Source of the DNA: Desmodesmus armatus
Taxonomy: Eukaryota > Chlorophyta > Chlorophyceae > Sphaeropleales > Scenedesmaceae
Length of the DNA stretch: 64,000 nucleotides
Assembly (NCBI GenBank): GCA_007449985.2
Contig: VIIQ02000593.1
Location: 248,001 to 312,000, forward strand
Reading direction: 5' to 3'
In this document: piece after piece, positions 27,690 through 38,704 of the stretch
How the letters are laid out: each line of letters opens with the position of its first letter
Position numbering within the stretch: the stretch's first letter is position 1
Notes under the pieces: generated by a model
What the model was told of the DNA's origin: nothing
Seen by the model: only the letters and a program-made list of their open reading frames with translations
The model's database searches: none
Position numbers and translations under genes: made by a program

Positions 27690-29690
27690 AAGTCGGTGTA
27701 AGCAGGCCCTGTGTTCTGGCCTACTGGGGTGGCTGTCCTAGGCAGCCATGGTGGTGCTAGCACTACCTCCTTGTTTGGTTTGACTGCAACTGGCACCGTT
27801 GATGCTCAGTGGTGTGCTGGGTGTAGCCGATTGCATGGTGGCCATGACCAAGCCAGCAGTGTGCTTGAGCAGAGCTGCATGTGACGTGCTGTCACACCTT
27901 GGAGGGTTGGTGTTGCAACCAACCGTTGCATACTATAGTAGCTACGGATGCCTGCTGGTGACCTTGTTGTTGTGATTCGCACTCGCCCTAGATGACCAAT
28001 TCATTGGTTCAACACCCTCAGGCTGACAAGATGGTGTTCAAGAAAAGGCCCCCCGTAGCCTTTGGAGGGGAGATGCGGCTGTCAGTGCCGCTGCTTTGAA
28101 CCCTCACGCATGCATGTGTAGAGTTGCATCCTCAACGGACGCCAGGCCGATGAGACACACTTTTGGCATAAGGGCACCAAGAGGGTGTGCCAGAATACTG
28201 TCTCATCTCATCCAAGTTTGCATGAATGCTTGAAGGTTTGCCACTGCACCTAGGTGCCAATATACCTGGTTGGTGAGTTTCAGGGGGGTGGACAATGATT
28301 CTCTGGGGGTTTCGCCGGCTCAGCCCAAGCAGACGCACTCGTGTGCAGCGTTTCTCATGCAAAGCAATTGCGTTTAATGTGCGCATTCCTTCCACAAAGT
28401 TGCGAGGCTTGCCAGGCTGTTCTCGCGTAGCTCGGTCCAAAGACTCCCTGAGAGGCTCAGCAGCGCCAGAAACACAGTCAACGGTTACGTCAGCCAACCA
28501 CGGACAAAAGAGCAACCACACAGCAGCGACTGGCAGCACATTTCGACTCACAAAAACACTATCAAGCGGAATCAGCTACGCAGATGAGCCCGCGGTGAGG
28601 CCTTTATGTGGTACAGTATGCTGAAGGTCACATCAGTTACCCCAGGTCCCAGAATGCCAATTTCACCGCTCCAACACAGTACAGGGCGAGACAGCACAAT
28701 CTCACTGCAGCAATACTTCGCTCTTGCTGCATGTACACCGCACAGATACAAGGCACAAGCTAGCACGGCCTTGCAGAGATACAGAACAAACATTTGAGAG
28801 CCAGTGCTGGGGCCAGCTGGGCCGAAAAAACGAGAATTCCGCTTACCGCCAATCTGCGCAGCGGGGCATACGTTTATTCAAATTGCGGAAACACCAGAGC
28901 AAGGCTGCACTTTTTAAGCATATCACTTTGTTCCTTAGGACTTGCTCTACAGCTGACTGCAACACCCGCGAGATTCATTGTCCACCCCCCTGTTTGGTCA
29001 CTGCGGTGGGTGTGCTGGCAGGCTGCAGGAGCTCCTCAGCATTGGCTGCTGAGTCCCATACCATACAGCATGACCTACTATAGTATGTAACATCTTCCCA
29101 TCAGTGCAAGTCGGTGTGAGACGGGTTAGGGCAGCCCAACAGGCTGCACTGGTTGTGCACAAGCATCATGGGTGTGTCCTGCAGCACCACTGTGAGTCCA
29201 CTGCAACCAAAGGGATGCCTCTGTTCAGGTGGATACTGTGTCAAGGACTGTCCTGCAATGTGTGCCTGGTTGTGTCACTTGCCCAGATTACGCCTGAATG
29301 TAGTTTGAAGCCATGCATTGGTGCCAACATTTGTGCCGCGGCCGGACGGCCGTCCTGTAGCCATGGCTTTGCAATGCAAAGCGCTACAGCAAGAGGAGAC
29401 CCCTGAGTGCAAAGTCCTGAGGACCAACAGAATAGCATTGTTACAGGCACAAGCGTCAGCACTAGCACATGGCATGTGCGCTTGGCAAAGATGGCTACAT
29501 GAAGGCCCATCCGGGCAGGATTCCATGAACGTGCTTGGCCATGGCATGCTCGGCTGCTGGCTTGCTAACCATAGTTGTTTGGTTCAAAGGCTGAAGCGGT
29601 ACAGCATGAAGGCCACCAAACACCATGACAGAGGCAGCTACTTGCCAACACCTAAAATAACCAGCTGCGGTTGCAAGATGTGACAGGGTG
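27690..29690. repeat. Dispersed repeat, copy 1 (interrupted by an insertion)
   Basis: This segment aligns with 37065-38262 in the same orientation. Matching blocks start at GTGTAAGCAGGCCCTGTGTT and end at GCAAGATGTGACAGG. Without the 712-bp element at 28281-28992 the copy is about 1.29 kb, close to the 1.2 kb of copy 2. The copies are diverged and no intact ORF is shared, so this is probably an old non-autonomous element or a segmental duplication. Confidence 0.75.
28281..28992. mobile_element. 712-bp non-autonomous DNA transposon with terminal inverted repeats
   Basis: The left end reads CAGGGGGGTGGACAATGA and the right end is its reverse complement; 22 of the first 23 bases pair, with weaker pairing to about 34. 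The segment is absent from copy 2 of the surrounding repeat, which gives an empty-site comparison. TTT flanks both ends and may be a 3-bp target duplication, which is too short to assign a superfamily. A minus-strand ORF (28551-28132) crosses the left end and carries no recognised transposase motif. The element is best called a MITE-like insertion. Confidence 0.75.
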
Positions 29691-29729
29691 ATAAGTTGCG
29701 GTGACAGTCACCAAGCTTCCAGCAGCCCT

Positions 29730-31940
29730 AGCCTGCCGCACCCCATGCCCAGATTGCGGCTATGAGCGCTGTGCTGGACAACTTGACTGCCACCATGGTG
29801 ATGATCTCTCTCCTGCAGGTTTGTGGTCCTGCAGCATCGCTGACGATCGCATGCACTGGTGCGTTAGCACTACGAATGTCGGAGGCCCGCTTGCAGCCTG
29901 CATGTACATAGCTCTTCAACACACGTCAGCTGAATTGAATGGGCAAGCTCGGTGTGCTTTGTTGCATGGCCTGCATCCAACAACGCCCTAGCAGTTGCAG
30001 GACACAACCACTCACTGCCATGTACATGCATGTCACATGTCTGCGGCAGAGGGCGGTGCCTCATAACCCAGAGTTCAGCAACCTGCTGGGACTGTGGTGG
30101 TAATAGCTGCTATTGCTGGTGGTGCCTGGACACCAATTCCGTGTCTTTGTCACCACAACAGTAAGAACGGCCTCTTGGCATATTGTACAAAAACTGCAGT
30201 GATGGTGGGGCGGCCAGTGCAGGTGGCATGTGCATGCGGCTGCTGTGCAGAGCATACTGGCCCCAGCCACAAGCCCCATGCGATGTTCCCTACGTAGTAG
30301 CTACATGGAAAATTTGCCCATGGCTATTCAAACATTGTTCAACATGTTGCGGCTGAGCTGTAACTTACAGCACATCGAATATGCGCCTGCGCACGCCACT
30401 GCTGTAGATGCTTTGAATACATGGTCAGATTACACCATGGGCGACAATGCGAGACCTGCTGCTGCCGTTGCTTGTATCAACAGCTGTACCAGTTCCTGCA
30501 CTATGCGCACAAGCTTTTGAGCTGCAGGGGACTGTGTCACGGCCCACCAGTTCTCTGCAGGCATACAGACCACAGCAAGCTCTGCCTGAGCGTGCTGGTA
30601 GCACGACAGCTGCTGCAGGATACGCAGACAGCGCTCGGCAAGGTGAAGGCCAGCATCTGCAAAAACAAGCTGCAGCAGGTGCAGCTGACCCCTGTAGCCG
30701 CCAGGTCTAGCTCGGAATTCTCAATCGCGGTGTCCTTGTGCTGTCAGTGGGCCTAGGTGCACTGCTGTTTGTGCCGCTGTTCGAGTACCTGACTGCCCCG
30801 CCGCCCTACATGGGGATGCTCAGTGGTTTGGGAGTACTTTGGATGGTCACTGACGTGCTGCACATTGGAGAGAGCAAGCAGTACCCGCGAGTAAAGGATG
30901 CGCTGCGCAACCTGGACAACGGTGAGTATGTGGGCGGACCACATGGATGGCTGCATGATGCACATGCAGTTGTGCTGGCGTGCTTTGTTGCATGCAACAC
31001 GGCCATCACCTTGTCGACGCAGAACAGTGCGACTGTGACCAACCACTGATGGGATGCGGGCCACACACTGAAGCTTGTCTCCTGCTGTGCTGGGCTGCGC
31101 AGGAGCTGAGATGTTTTTTACGGGCATCCTGCTGAGCGTTGAAGCGCTCAGTGCCGTAGGGCTGCTGCAGCTGCTGCCTGCAGCGCTCAACCAGGCTGTT
31201 GCCGATGTCAACATGATTGCTGCAGCCAGCGGCTTGGCAGTGCTGTGATCGACGATGTGAGCAAGGAACAGAGTGATAGTCAGCCCAGACTTGCTTATAC
31301 TACGGGTGCTGCGGACGTTCTTGGCTTTGCACTGTCTTCTGGCCTGCTGCTGTGCACATGTGGCTATCCACATGGCTATCACCGCCCGATGCGCTGGGGC
31401 TACTTCCTGCAGGCGTGTGCGCAACCTTGTTTTGCGCTGTTGCTGCCTTTTTGCAGGTGCCACTTGTAGCAGCCACAATTGGCCTGTGCGACACAAGCCA
31501 GATACCGCAGGATGCCCAGCTTTGACGGCTGATTCCGCTGGGTGTGTGGGTAGCCAGTCAAACGTAGCATGACAGCGGCACGTGTGCTTCATTGCGAGGA
31601 TGAAGATTTGTTGTGAGACAGTCTAACCAACAGTTCCAGTCACAGTAATTGGCACGGCAGAGGTGTGGGACCAGCAGGGGAGCCAGTGACTCATGGGGGA
31701 GCTGAAACAAAACCATGACTGCAGCTGCACCCATGCTGTATGTTTAGGCCTTGTGTGCTGCCTGCTGGTGCAGGCACCGGAGGCTCCCTGCTGGTCATTG
31801 GATCTGCTGCTGGTGTGGCGTACATGGGGCTGAAGGGCGTTGGGTTTGTGTGATACCTGCGCAAGGCTCCAACGATCACCCCATGGGCATGGGCACTAGC
31901 AGGTTATGCAGCAAACACCTGCTTAGCAGTGCTACCTTGC
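29730..31940 (+). pseudogene. Degenerate NhaD-type Na+/H+ antiporter (NHD1-like)
   Basis: NhaD antiporters exchange Na+ for H+ across a membrane; plant NHD1 acts in the chloroplast envelope. Exon-like pieces follow family order: SAVLDNLTATMVMISLL (29750-29818), VVIAAIAGGAWTPI (near 30095), GALLFVPLFEY and PPYMGMLSGLGVLWMVTD (30735-30920), FFTGILLSVEAL (31110), SAVIDDV (31238), VPLVAATIGLCDTSQIPQDAQL (31457-31522), and GTGGSLLVIGSAAGVAYMG continuing to GYAANTCL (31770-31910). Several lesions are visible. The frame changes after GGAWTPI, before GALLF and before SAVIDDV. A TGA follows QDAQL at 31523. A TGA at 31851 stands where the family has Trp. No single splicing pattern I could find repairs all of these. 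The N-terminal exons are missing or unrecognisable. It is very likely a pseudogene. Confidence 0.8.
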
Positions 31941-33229
31941 CCTGCACTGCATACCCCCGCCTGTCGATATCAACCAATGTATGCTGGCCGGTCGCTTGAA
32001 CATTACACCCTTTGTGATGGTTGAATTCAAATGCTCAACAAAACCCTCGAGGTAAACCGACGGTCTGACTGACTCTTGCACTTGATAAAGTCCTTCACCA
32101 GGTAAACTGTGACCTCTGGTAATGCTGTGACTTTACCTGCTGCAGGTCCACCACCAAATCGAGTCCCTGCTCTGGACTCACTTGCTGCTCTGCGTACCAG
32201 CTCTGTCAGACAGACTGCCCAAGCCCCTGGGTGATGAGTTTCGCCTGCTCAGAAGATAATTCACAGCCATTTCTCTGCTCGTGCCAGCCCCCTGACAACG
32301 TTTTATGCAATGCTCGAACTGTCCTCACCGAGGCTACGGGCAGATCGCTCCACCCCTCGGCACCAAGCACCACTGTCAAGACCCCCCACCCGACTCCACC
32401 TGACACAAGGCATCTCAAGGTTCAAGTTTCCCATGGAAACCAGATCGCTCCACCCCTCGGCACCAAGCACCACTGTCAAGACCCCCCCACCCGACTCCAC
32501 CTGACACAAGGCATCTCAAGGTTCAAGTTTTCCCTGGAAACCAGATCGCTCCACCCCTCGGCACCAAGCACCACTGTCAAGACCCCCCCACCCGACTCCA
32601 CCTGACACAAGGCATCTCAAGGTTCAAGTTTTCCCTGGAAACCAGATCGCTCCACCCCTCGGCACCAAGCACCACTGTCAAGACCCCCCCACCCGACTCC
32701 ACCTGACACAAGGCATCTCAAGGTTCAAGTTTCCCATGGAAACCAGATCGCTATACTCATCAATCGATCAAATCCATCAAAACAGACAAAGCCGCTTCGG
32801 CTCCCCACAAGATGCGGCCGTACACCCCTGGAGCTCGCTGCCAGTGGAAGCTTCCTGACATGCATGCCAAAGCACGGGTGAGGTCTTGGGTTTGCCACAG
32901 TGTGCATTGGTTGATGCGCCGGTCACACTGCGTCCGTACTGTCGCAGATCAACTAGTGTTGGCTGTTAACAACGTTGTTGTGTGCACCGCTGAGACTGAT
33001 TGCTGTTGTTACTCAATGAGGTCACACACACACCGTCCCGGCAAACCAACGCTGAGTGCCTGGCATTTCTAGTTGGGGCAGCATAGGATGGCGCCACCCA
33101 CTTCTGTCTACAAGATTATGTGTCCTGGGGTTTGTCGCTCAGTTGCCAATGCGCACAACTGCTTGGCACATGTGAATTGTGTACACAATTCCCACAACGC
33201 CAACACAGTGTACATCTGCATGCCTGCAG
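31941..33229. other. Intergenic, contains the 101-bp minisatellite
   Basis: Apart from the tandem array at 32341-32752 I see no gene. The missing first exon of the membrane-protein gene at 33230 should lie here, around 32.8-33.2 kb, but I could not choose a start codon. Confidence 0.4.
32341..32752. repeat. Minisatellite, four copies of a 100-101-bp unit
   Basis: Units start with CAGATCGCTCCACCCCTCGG at 32341, 32441, 32542 and 32643, and a fifth partial copy of nine bases starts at 32744. Copies are nearly identical. The first unit lacks one C, and the sequence before GGAAACC varies between CCCAT and CCCT. The high identity shows recent expansion. Confidence 0.95.
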
Positions 33230-35169
33230 CTTGTCCTCAATGTCACCTTGGCCGAACTGGATGAAGGTGCTGGCGTTGCCATTGTCGCCGGCGCCGGCCA
33301 GAACTCCCTTGGACTGGCGTTGATCACTTCGTTCCGCCTTCAAACCACGAGCATGACTTACACCCTCGTCAATGAGGATGGGGCCCCCTGGAGTTTGGAA
33401 TTCTATGTTGACAATGGCTTCCCTGGCCACCGCCGCTACAGTGCTGGCAGGGGCGTTTGGATTGAATACACAGTGATCAACGAGCCAAAGATTGTTGCAG
33501 ACAGTCAAGTCATCCTCACCTTTGAGACACAAGGTAAAGACCCATTGGCACGGTTCCTGTTCTGCAGGACGCTACATGTCATGTACTAGTAGTCGGACAC
33601 AGCTGATGACTTGATATTGTTAGCATGCACTCCAGACGCCTCCTATTGAGTCAACCGCAATGTGAGGTCTGAAGGTTGTGAGGTAAGCGTTTTCTTATCA
33701 AGTTTGCAAGCCTGGTTTGTTTTGCTGTGCCGCTTGGGAGAAGTACTTCTCCCAAGCGGACTATAGTCCGCTAGTGTAGCTAGTGTACTTCGCGTGTACA
33801 CATCTTTTCGCAAGAGAGGACCAAGCAGGCTGCTTGACTAGTCAAGTACTTGTCTGCACCAGGTCATCAAGCATACGTACCACTGTTTATGTGCATTTGC
33901 AGGCTTCCACTCAGAATTGCCACCTGGGCAGGAACTGTCACAATCATCTGTCGCAAAACTGTTCCCGGAGTCCATTGCACTGGTGATTGCCCCCCTGTTT
34001 GGCCTGTCACGAAAGTCATTGGAGACCAACGTGCTCAGCTCCACACTTGAATCCCTTGCTTCCGGATCCCAAAGGCATCTGCTGGCAGAGCCCACAGCCG
34101 TCAACACAACAAAGAGTGGTGATGCGGCACCATTGGACGTGGCACCGTTCACCAAGTTGTCAATGACCAGGGGTCCTGGATTGTTGGGCCCAAACCGATT
34201 CTATCTGACGGCCAAGGTGCAAGTCAAGATTGCTGGTAGGTGCAGTACTGGTTGGTCCTGCACACGTTCAGCATGTCACACCTGCGAAGGCTTGGTTGAA
34301 CGAATTCTTCTGACAGCGGTTGCTGGCATGCGCTTTTCCCATCATGCGAACGTAGGTGGCAGACTGCAAAAAATAAACTGGCGGCCGGTTTTAATGAACA
34401 TGCTGAGCGCCAACACGCTAATGCACTGTGCTGGGAGATGATGGTTGCTGACCACGACTTCACTGATCTGTGTGCACCATATTCATATGTAGGCATTGAC
34501 AAGAAAACTGGCAAGGCTATCATGCGTGCCCTGGACAGCCAGGGAGACATCAATACATTTGTCGACAGGTTTCACCTGGGGATGTCGATGTTCCTGCCGG
34601 ACCGTCTCACCATCACCTCAGCCACACTCTGGGCCCCTGAGGATTTGAACATCCCTGCCATCATTGGCGGCGCTGTTGGTGGCGGTGTTGCGGGCCTCAT
34701 CCTCATCATTGTGAGCGTTGTCCTGCTCTGCAAGAGGCGCCGTGCCCGCAAGGCTGCACAGGCTGCCGCTGCTGCTAACTACACTACTGCTGGCGCTAAC
34801 GTTGCTGCGCCTGAAGATGTGACAGCCACTGTCATGATTGGTCAGGGCTACAACCATATGAAGCCCCACGCCCAGGCAGCCCCTGCACCACGCCAGCCTC
34901 CTCGTGCGCAGTCACCAAGCGTCCAGCAGCCCTACGCTGCCGCACCTCAAGCCTACTATGCTCCTCAGCCAACCATGCATCAACCTGGCCCGATGCCTTA
35001 CCAGCCTCAGCAGTATGCACCTGCTCAGGCCTACGCCCAGCAGCCCATGCCTCAGCAGTACCCTCAGGTCGGACCAGCAGGCCAGGGGTATGCTGCCCCG
35101 CCCTCTCCCCAGATGGCACAGCCTTGGGCTGGTGCCGATGCCAACGCCAATCACTTCGCACCGGCTTAG
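33230..35169 (+). CDS. Single-pass type I membrane protein with Pro/Gln-rich cytoplasmic tail (5' exon not found)
   Basis: Three exons join in phase: 33230-33533, 33903-34235 and 34493-35169 (stop 35167-35169), giving about 437 residues. No Met opens the first of these, so an upstream exon, presumably with a signal peptide, is missing from the model. The first ~265 residues look like an ordered extracellular region, with beta-rich text such as FRLQTTSMTYTLV and SQVILTF. One membrane segment follows (IPAIIGGAVGGGVAGLILII...VVLL, near 34650-34725, with glycine zippers) and then a basic stop-transfer cluster (CKRRRARK). The ~140-residue tail is rich in Pro, Gln, Tyr and Ala with repeated YAPQ/QYAPAQ-type motifs. 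The topology suggests a cell-surface receptor or adhesion protein. The family is not recognised. All frames are clean although the neighbourhood is decayed. Confidence 0.7.
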
Positions 35170-37064
35170 TGCTGTGCACGGCATCATTATGAGGTTGGAG
35201 GGCTTGTCAGGGGCACCACTGCGGCATGTCAGGCACCCTGTGCGGGTTCTGTGTGGCAACTGGCCCCCTCACGGGCACACAAAGGGAGACGGTTATCGTA
35301 CATGTTAAATGCTAGAAAGACATGAGGGCTGACAGCGTACCTTGTCTATTTGCATGGCATCACATTACCCCTGCATGCATGCTCACCTAGAGGTTCTCGC
35401 CATGCGCAAGTTGCATGAGAGTCCTGGCAGGCAACACTACTCTTGTACCTGTTCTGGGACTGTCCCTGTTCTATTATCTTTCTCTGATGTTTGGCTAGAG
35501 ATACTGCACTTGAAAGTCTGCTTGTGCCGTGCTGTTATGGCAGCAGCACCGGCGCTTTTCTCTAGCACTTTGTGCTGTGCCCCGTCGCATGGGCACAGGA
35601 GAACATGCTTTGCTATGGTTGCAGCAACCAAGTAGTATACTGTCACGTTTTGCTGAGTCAAACATGTGCCTGCCGTTGCTAGGCAGATTTGCTGTGCATG
35701 CAAGTTGTGCACGGTGTGGCCTAGCACACCCAAAGGGATGCTGCTCTCTTTGGACGTGAAAGCTGTGAAGCGTCAACTCAATTACGTGACAGAGCTGCTT
35801 CTGTCATATCATTCACTGTGAATTTCAAGGTTGTCTCAGGGGTATGCAGTGACAGTCACATGTGCCCTTGCATACTGCCTGGGCATGAGTCATGCCTGGG
35901 TGTTTATGCTCTTGCTGTTGCACCTCATTGTTGTGTGTGCACGTGCACAGCACAGTCTGAAATACCACATGTCATGGTATCATGTGTGGCTGACGCTGGG
36001 TCGTGTTGTCTTTGAAGCCGCGGCAGCAATGGGGCTTGAGGGAGATTCCTTTTTTTTACTGGACACACCTGCCGCAACAGCTTGACTGTGTCGCCACTGT
36101 GGGCAGACGCGGTTCGAATGCTTCAGAAGTTTGCATGTGCACGACACAGGATGCAGGGATGTGGTGCAGCACAGCATTAGCTGTGACCCCAATGTGCACT
36201 TTGTGGCTGAGGTATGGCCAATACTGCTCTCAAGCTCCTGCTGCTTGGCTAGTCTTGCAGCCCGGCGGGGGTCCCAGCCCTGCTTGTTGGTATATTGTGC
36301 CAGAGACAGGACTCCCCGAGTCATGTCAGAGCCGCTCGGAGCCTGCACTTGTTTGGCAGGCATCACCTGACAAACATTGACTCATGAGTTTGTTGATCAA
36401 CACAGGCTTTGTTGGAACTGGCACATCCTTATCTACTGTACTACTGCACACTTGGCCGCTTTCCTGAGTCGTGGGTGTAGGTTTTTGGCTGTTTTTCACC
36501 ATGAGCGCTTGTGCACCAACTGATCTGCCTGATGTCTCCACACTGAGATTTTATTGTGCTTTCGTGAGGTGCAATGCCTTTGAGTAATACCAAACTGTGC
36601 TGTGGTGTTGCTCTGCTGCATCTTTACGTGTCGGATGGAGCTGCACTGTTGGCAGCTTGACGGAGCAATGAGTGTGTCAAGGCCTTGTGGCATGGGCATG
36701 GGTAAGTGTCACAGCCCGAGAAGATGGATGCTCTGTCCTGGCCACTTCCGGTGTGAGTTGAATGTATTCTGGGGATGCACGCCCTGCCGCAAGCCTGTGT
36801 CGCGGCTGATGACTGACGCTGGCTGGGGGTTGTTCGAGTGTTAGCAGCTGCACCTATCAAAGTCGGACGGTACCTGCCGTATTGTGTGCAAGTGTTGGCT
36901 GGCTTGGGACTTTTGGGCCTTGTTGGATCTCAGTGGTGCAGTGAAAGTAAATTGCTCCCTGAGCTGCATTGCGCAATGCAGCATGCTGCATGTCATGTGA
37001 CGGCAGCTGCTGCAGAGTTAACATGGCATCCCACATCATGTCATGTGTTGCTTGCTCTGTCGCT
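35170..37064. other. 1.9-kb interval with no recognised gene
   Basis: I found no conserved protein, exon chain or RNA gene on either strand. It lies between the membrane-protein gene and repeat copy 2 and should hold the 3' UTR of the former. Confidence 0.4.
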
Positions 37065-38262
37065 CAAGATGGTGTAAGCAGGCCCTGTGTTCTGGCTTAC
37101 TGGGGTGGGGGCCGTGGTGGTGCTAGCATGCTGTTTGGCACTACCACGTTGTTTGGCTGACTGCAACTGGCACAGATGTGCTCAGTGGTGTTGCTAGCCA
37201 ATTGCATGGCGGCCATGAACAATCAGCAGTGTGCTCAAGCAGAGCTGGATGTGATGTGCTGCCACACCGTGTCTTGTCCCATGCTGTATGCCATCCATGT
37301 GGTCCCCCCCACATACCCTCAGGCTGTCCAGACAGTGTTGAATAAAGGGCCGCAAGGAACCTCTGGGAGTCAGGGGCGGCCGTGTGCCATTGCCTTGAAC
37401 CCTCAAGCATGCATGTGCAGAGCGCATCTCAAAGGACACGATGCCGATGAGCCGCACTTTTGGCATGATGGCACCAAGAGGGGGTGCTGAATCAGTATCT
37501 TAGTTCATTGAATGCGAGACTTGCAGGACTGGTCGGAATGTTGGCACTGCACCTTGATGGTGTGGTTGGTTACCACGCTCAGCAGCGGCGGCGCTGGCAG
37601 GCTGCGGAAGCCTCCTCAGCATTGGTTGCAGAGTTCCATACCATACAGCATGACCCACTGAATGATGTAAGAAAGAAGATCTTCCCATAATTGCAAGTTG
37701 GGGTGAGTTGAGTTTGAGCAGCCCAAAAGGCTGCAATGGTTGCGCACAAGCATCATAGGTTTGTGGAGCAGCACCACTGCGCTCAAAGCACAAAGACACG
37801 ATGCTTGTGTTCAGGTGGATACCATGTCAAGGACTGTCCTGCAGTGAGTATCTGGTTGTGTCAGTTGCCCGCAATAAGCCTGAATGTAGTTTGCGGTCGT
37901 GCGATTGTGTCGAAGTCTGCGCTGTCCTGAAGCCATGGCCCTGCAATTGCAAAATCGCTACAGTAAGGAGAAACTCCTGTCTGCAAAGTCCTGACGGTCA
38001 ACAGAGTAGCATCGTCACAGGCACAAGCGTCCGCATTAGCATGTGCGCCGGGTGAAGCTGGCTGTTGGAAGGGCCATGCGCATGTGCGGCCCGCATGGGC
38101 AGGGTTTCCATGAACAGGCTTGGCCATGCACGCCTGCTGGTTTGCCAATGTTAGGTTCAACAGCTGGAAGAAGTGCAGCATGAAGGCCATCATACGGTAT
38201 GACAAGGGCAGCTAATCTCAACTCCAAGGATCACCAGCTGCTGTTGCAAGATGTGACAGGTT
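37065..38262. repeat. Dispersed repeat, copy 2 (uninterrupted)
   Basis: Direct-orientation partner of 27690-29690, lacking the 712-bp insertion. Shared blocks include GTGTAAGCAGGCCCTGTGTT, CTTTTGGCAT(A/G)A, CCATACCATACAGCATGACC and GCAAGATGTGACAGG. No intact ORF. Confidence 0.75.
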
Positions 38263-38704
38263 GACTACTGGCAGAAACACGACCATGAGGCAACATCAAG
38301 CCTGCAGTACATTCCAGTTGCTTTTCACATGCACTACAAGAAAATGTCCCAGGCTGTCAGCAGCTTGCTTGCTTACAGAAGTTGTTCCAGAGTGACAGGC
38401 TGTCTGGGCAAGAGTGAAAGTGTGAGCAGGGGACCAGCCACACTCTCAGCGCACCAGGCACAGCTAGCAGCTTAATTGCAAAGCAGCTATTACATGCCAC
38501 TGTGTTGAATTCTTGTTGTTGCATCCAGGACTGCGAGCTGAAGGGCACAGCAGCAGGCAGGGAACACACACACCTTCCCCAAGAAAACCAAGCCGACGAG
38601 TGTTTGATGATATGCTTGATTCAAGAACAACCGTTGCGTGATCGCGGTCGCCTTGGGGTGACGATCTAGTTTGGACGCTATAGCTGCTACTGTAGCAGCA
38701 GCAG
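38263..38704. promoter_or_regulatory. Upstream region of the secreted PBP-domain gene
   Basis: 442 bp between repeat copy 2 and the start codon at 38705. No coding signal. It must contain the promoter and 5' UTR of the next gene; no specific motif was recognised. Confidence 0.3.

Noticed and set aside
28132..28551. 139-codon minus-strand ORF in the inverted-repeat element as a transposase gene.
   Set aside because: It has no DDE/D motif or known transposase sequence and runs through the left inverted repeat into flanking DNA, so coding status is unsupported.
31851..31853. TGA in the NhaD-like region read as a recoded (selenocysteine or Trp) codon.
   Set aside because: Other TGA-free genes nearby use the standard code, no Sec context is expected for an antiporter Trp site, and further frameshifts in the same locus point to decay.
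32341..32752. Regular ~100-bp repeats as a possible CRISPR-like array.
   Set aside because: Units are contiguous and nearly identical with no unique spacers; this is a minisatellite in a eukaryotic genome.
36600..37060. Short plus-strand ORFs in the 35-37 kb interval as small genes.
   Set aside because: They lack homology and exon context, and overlap other-frame ORFs of similar length; length alone is expected by chance at this base composition.
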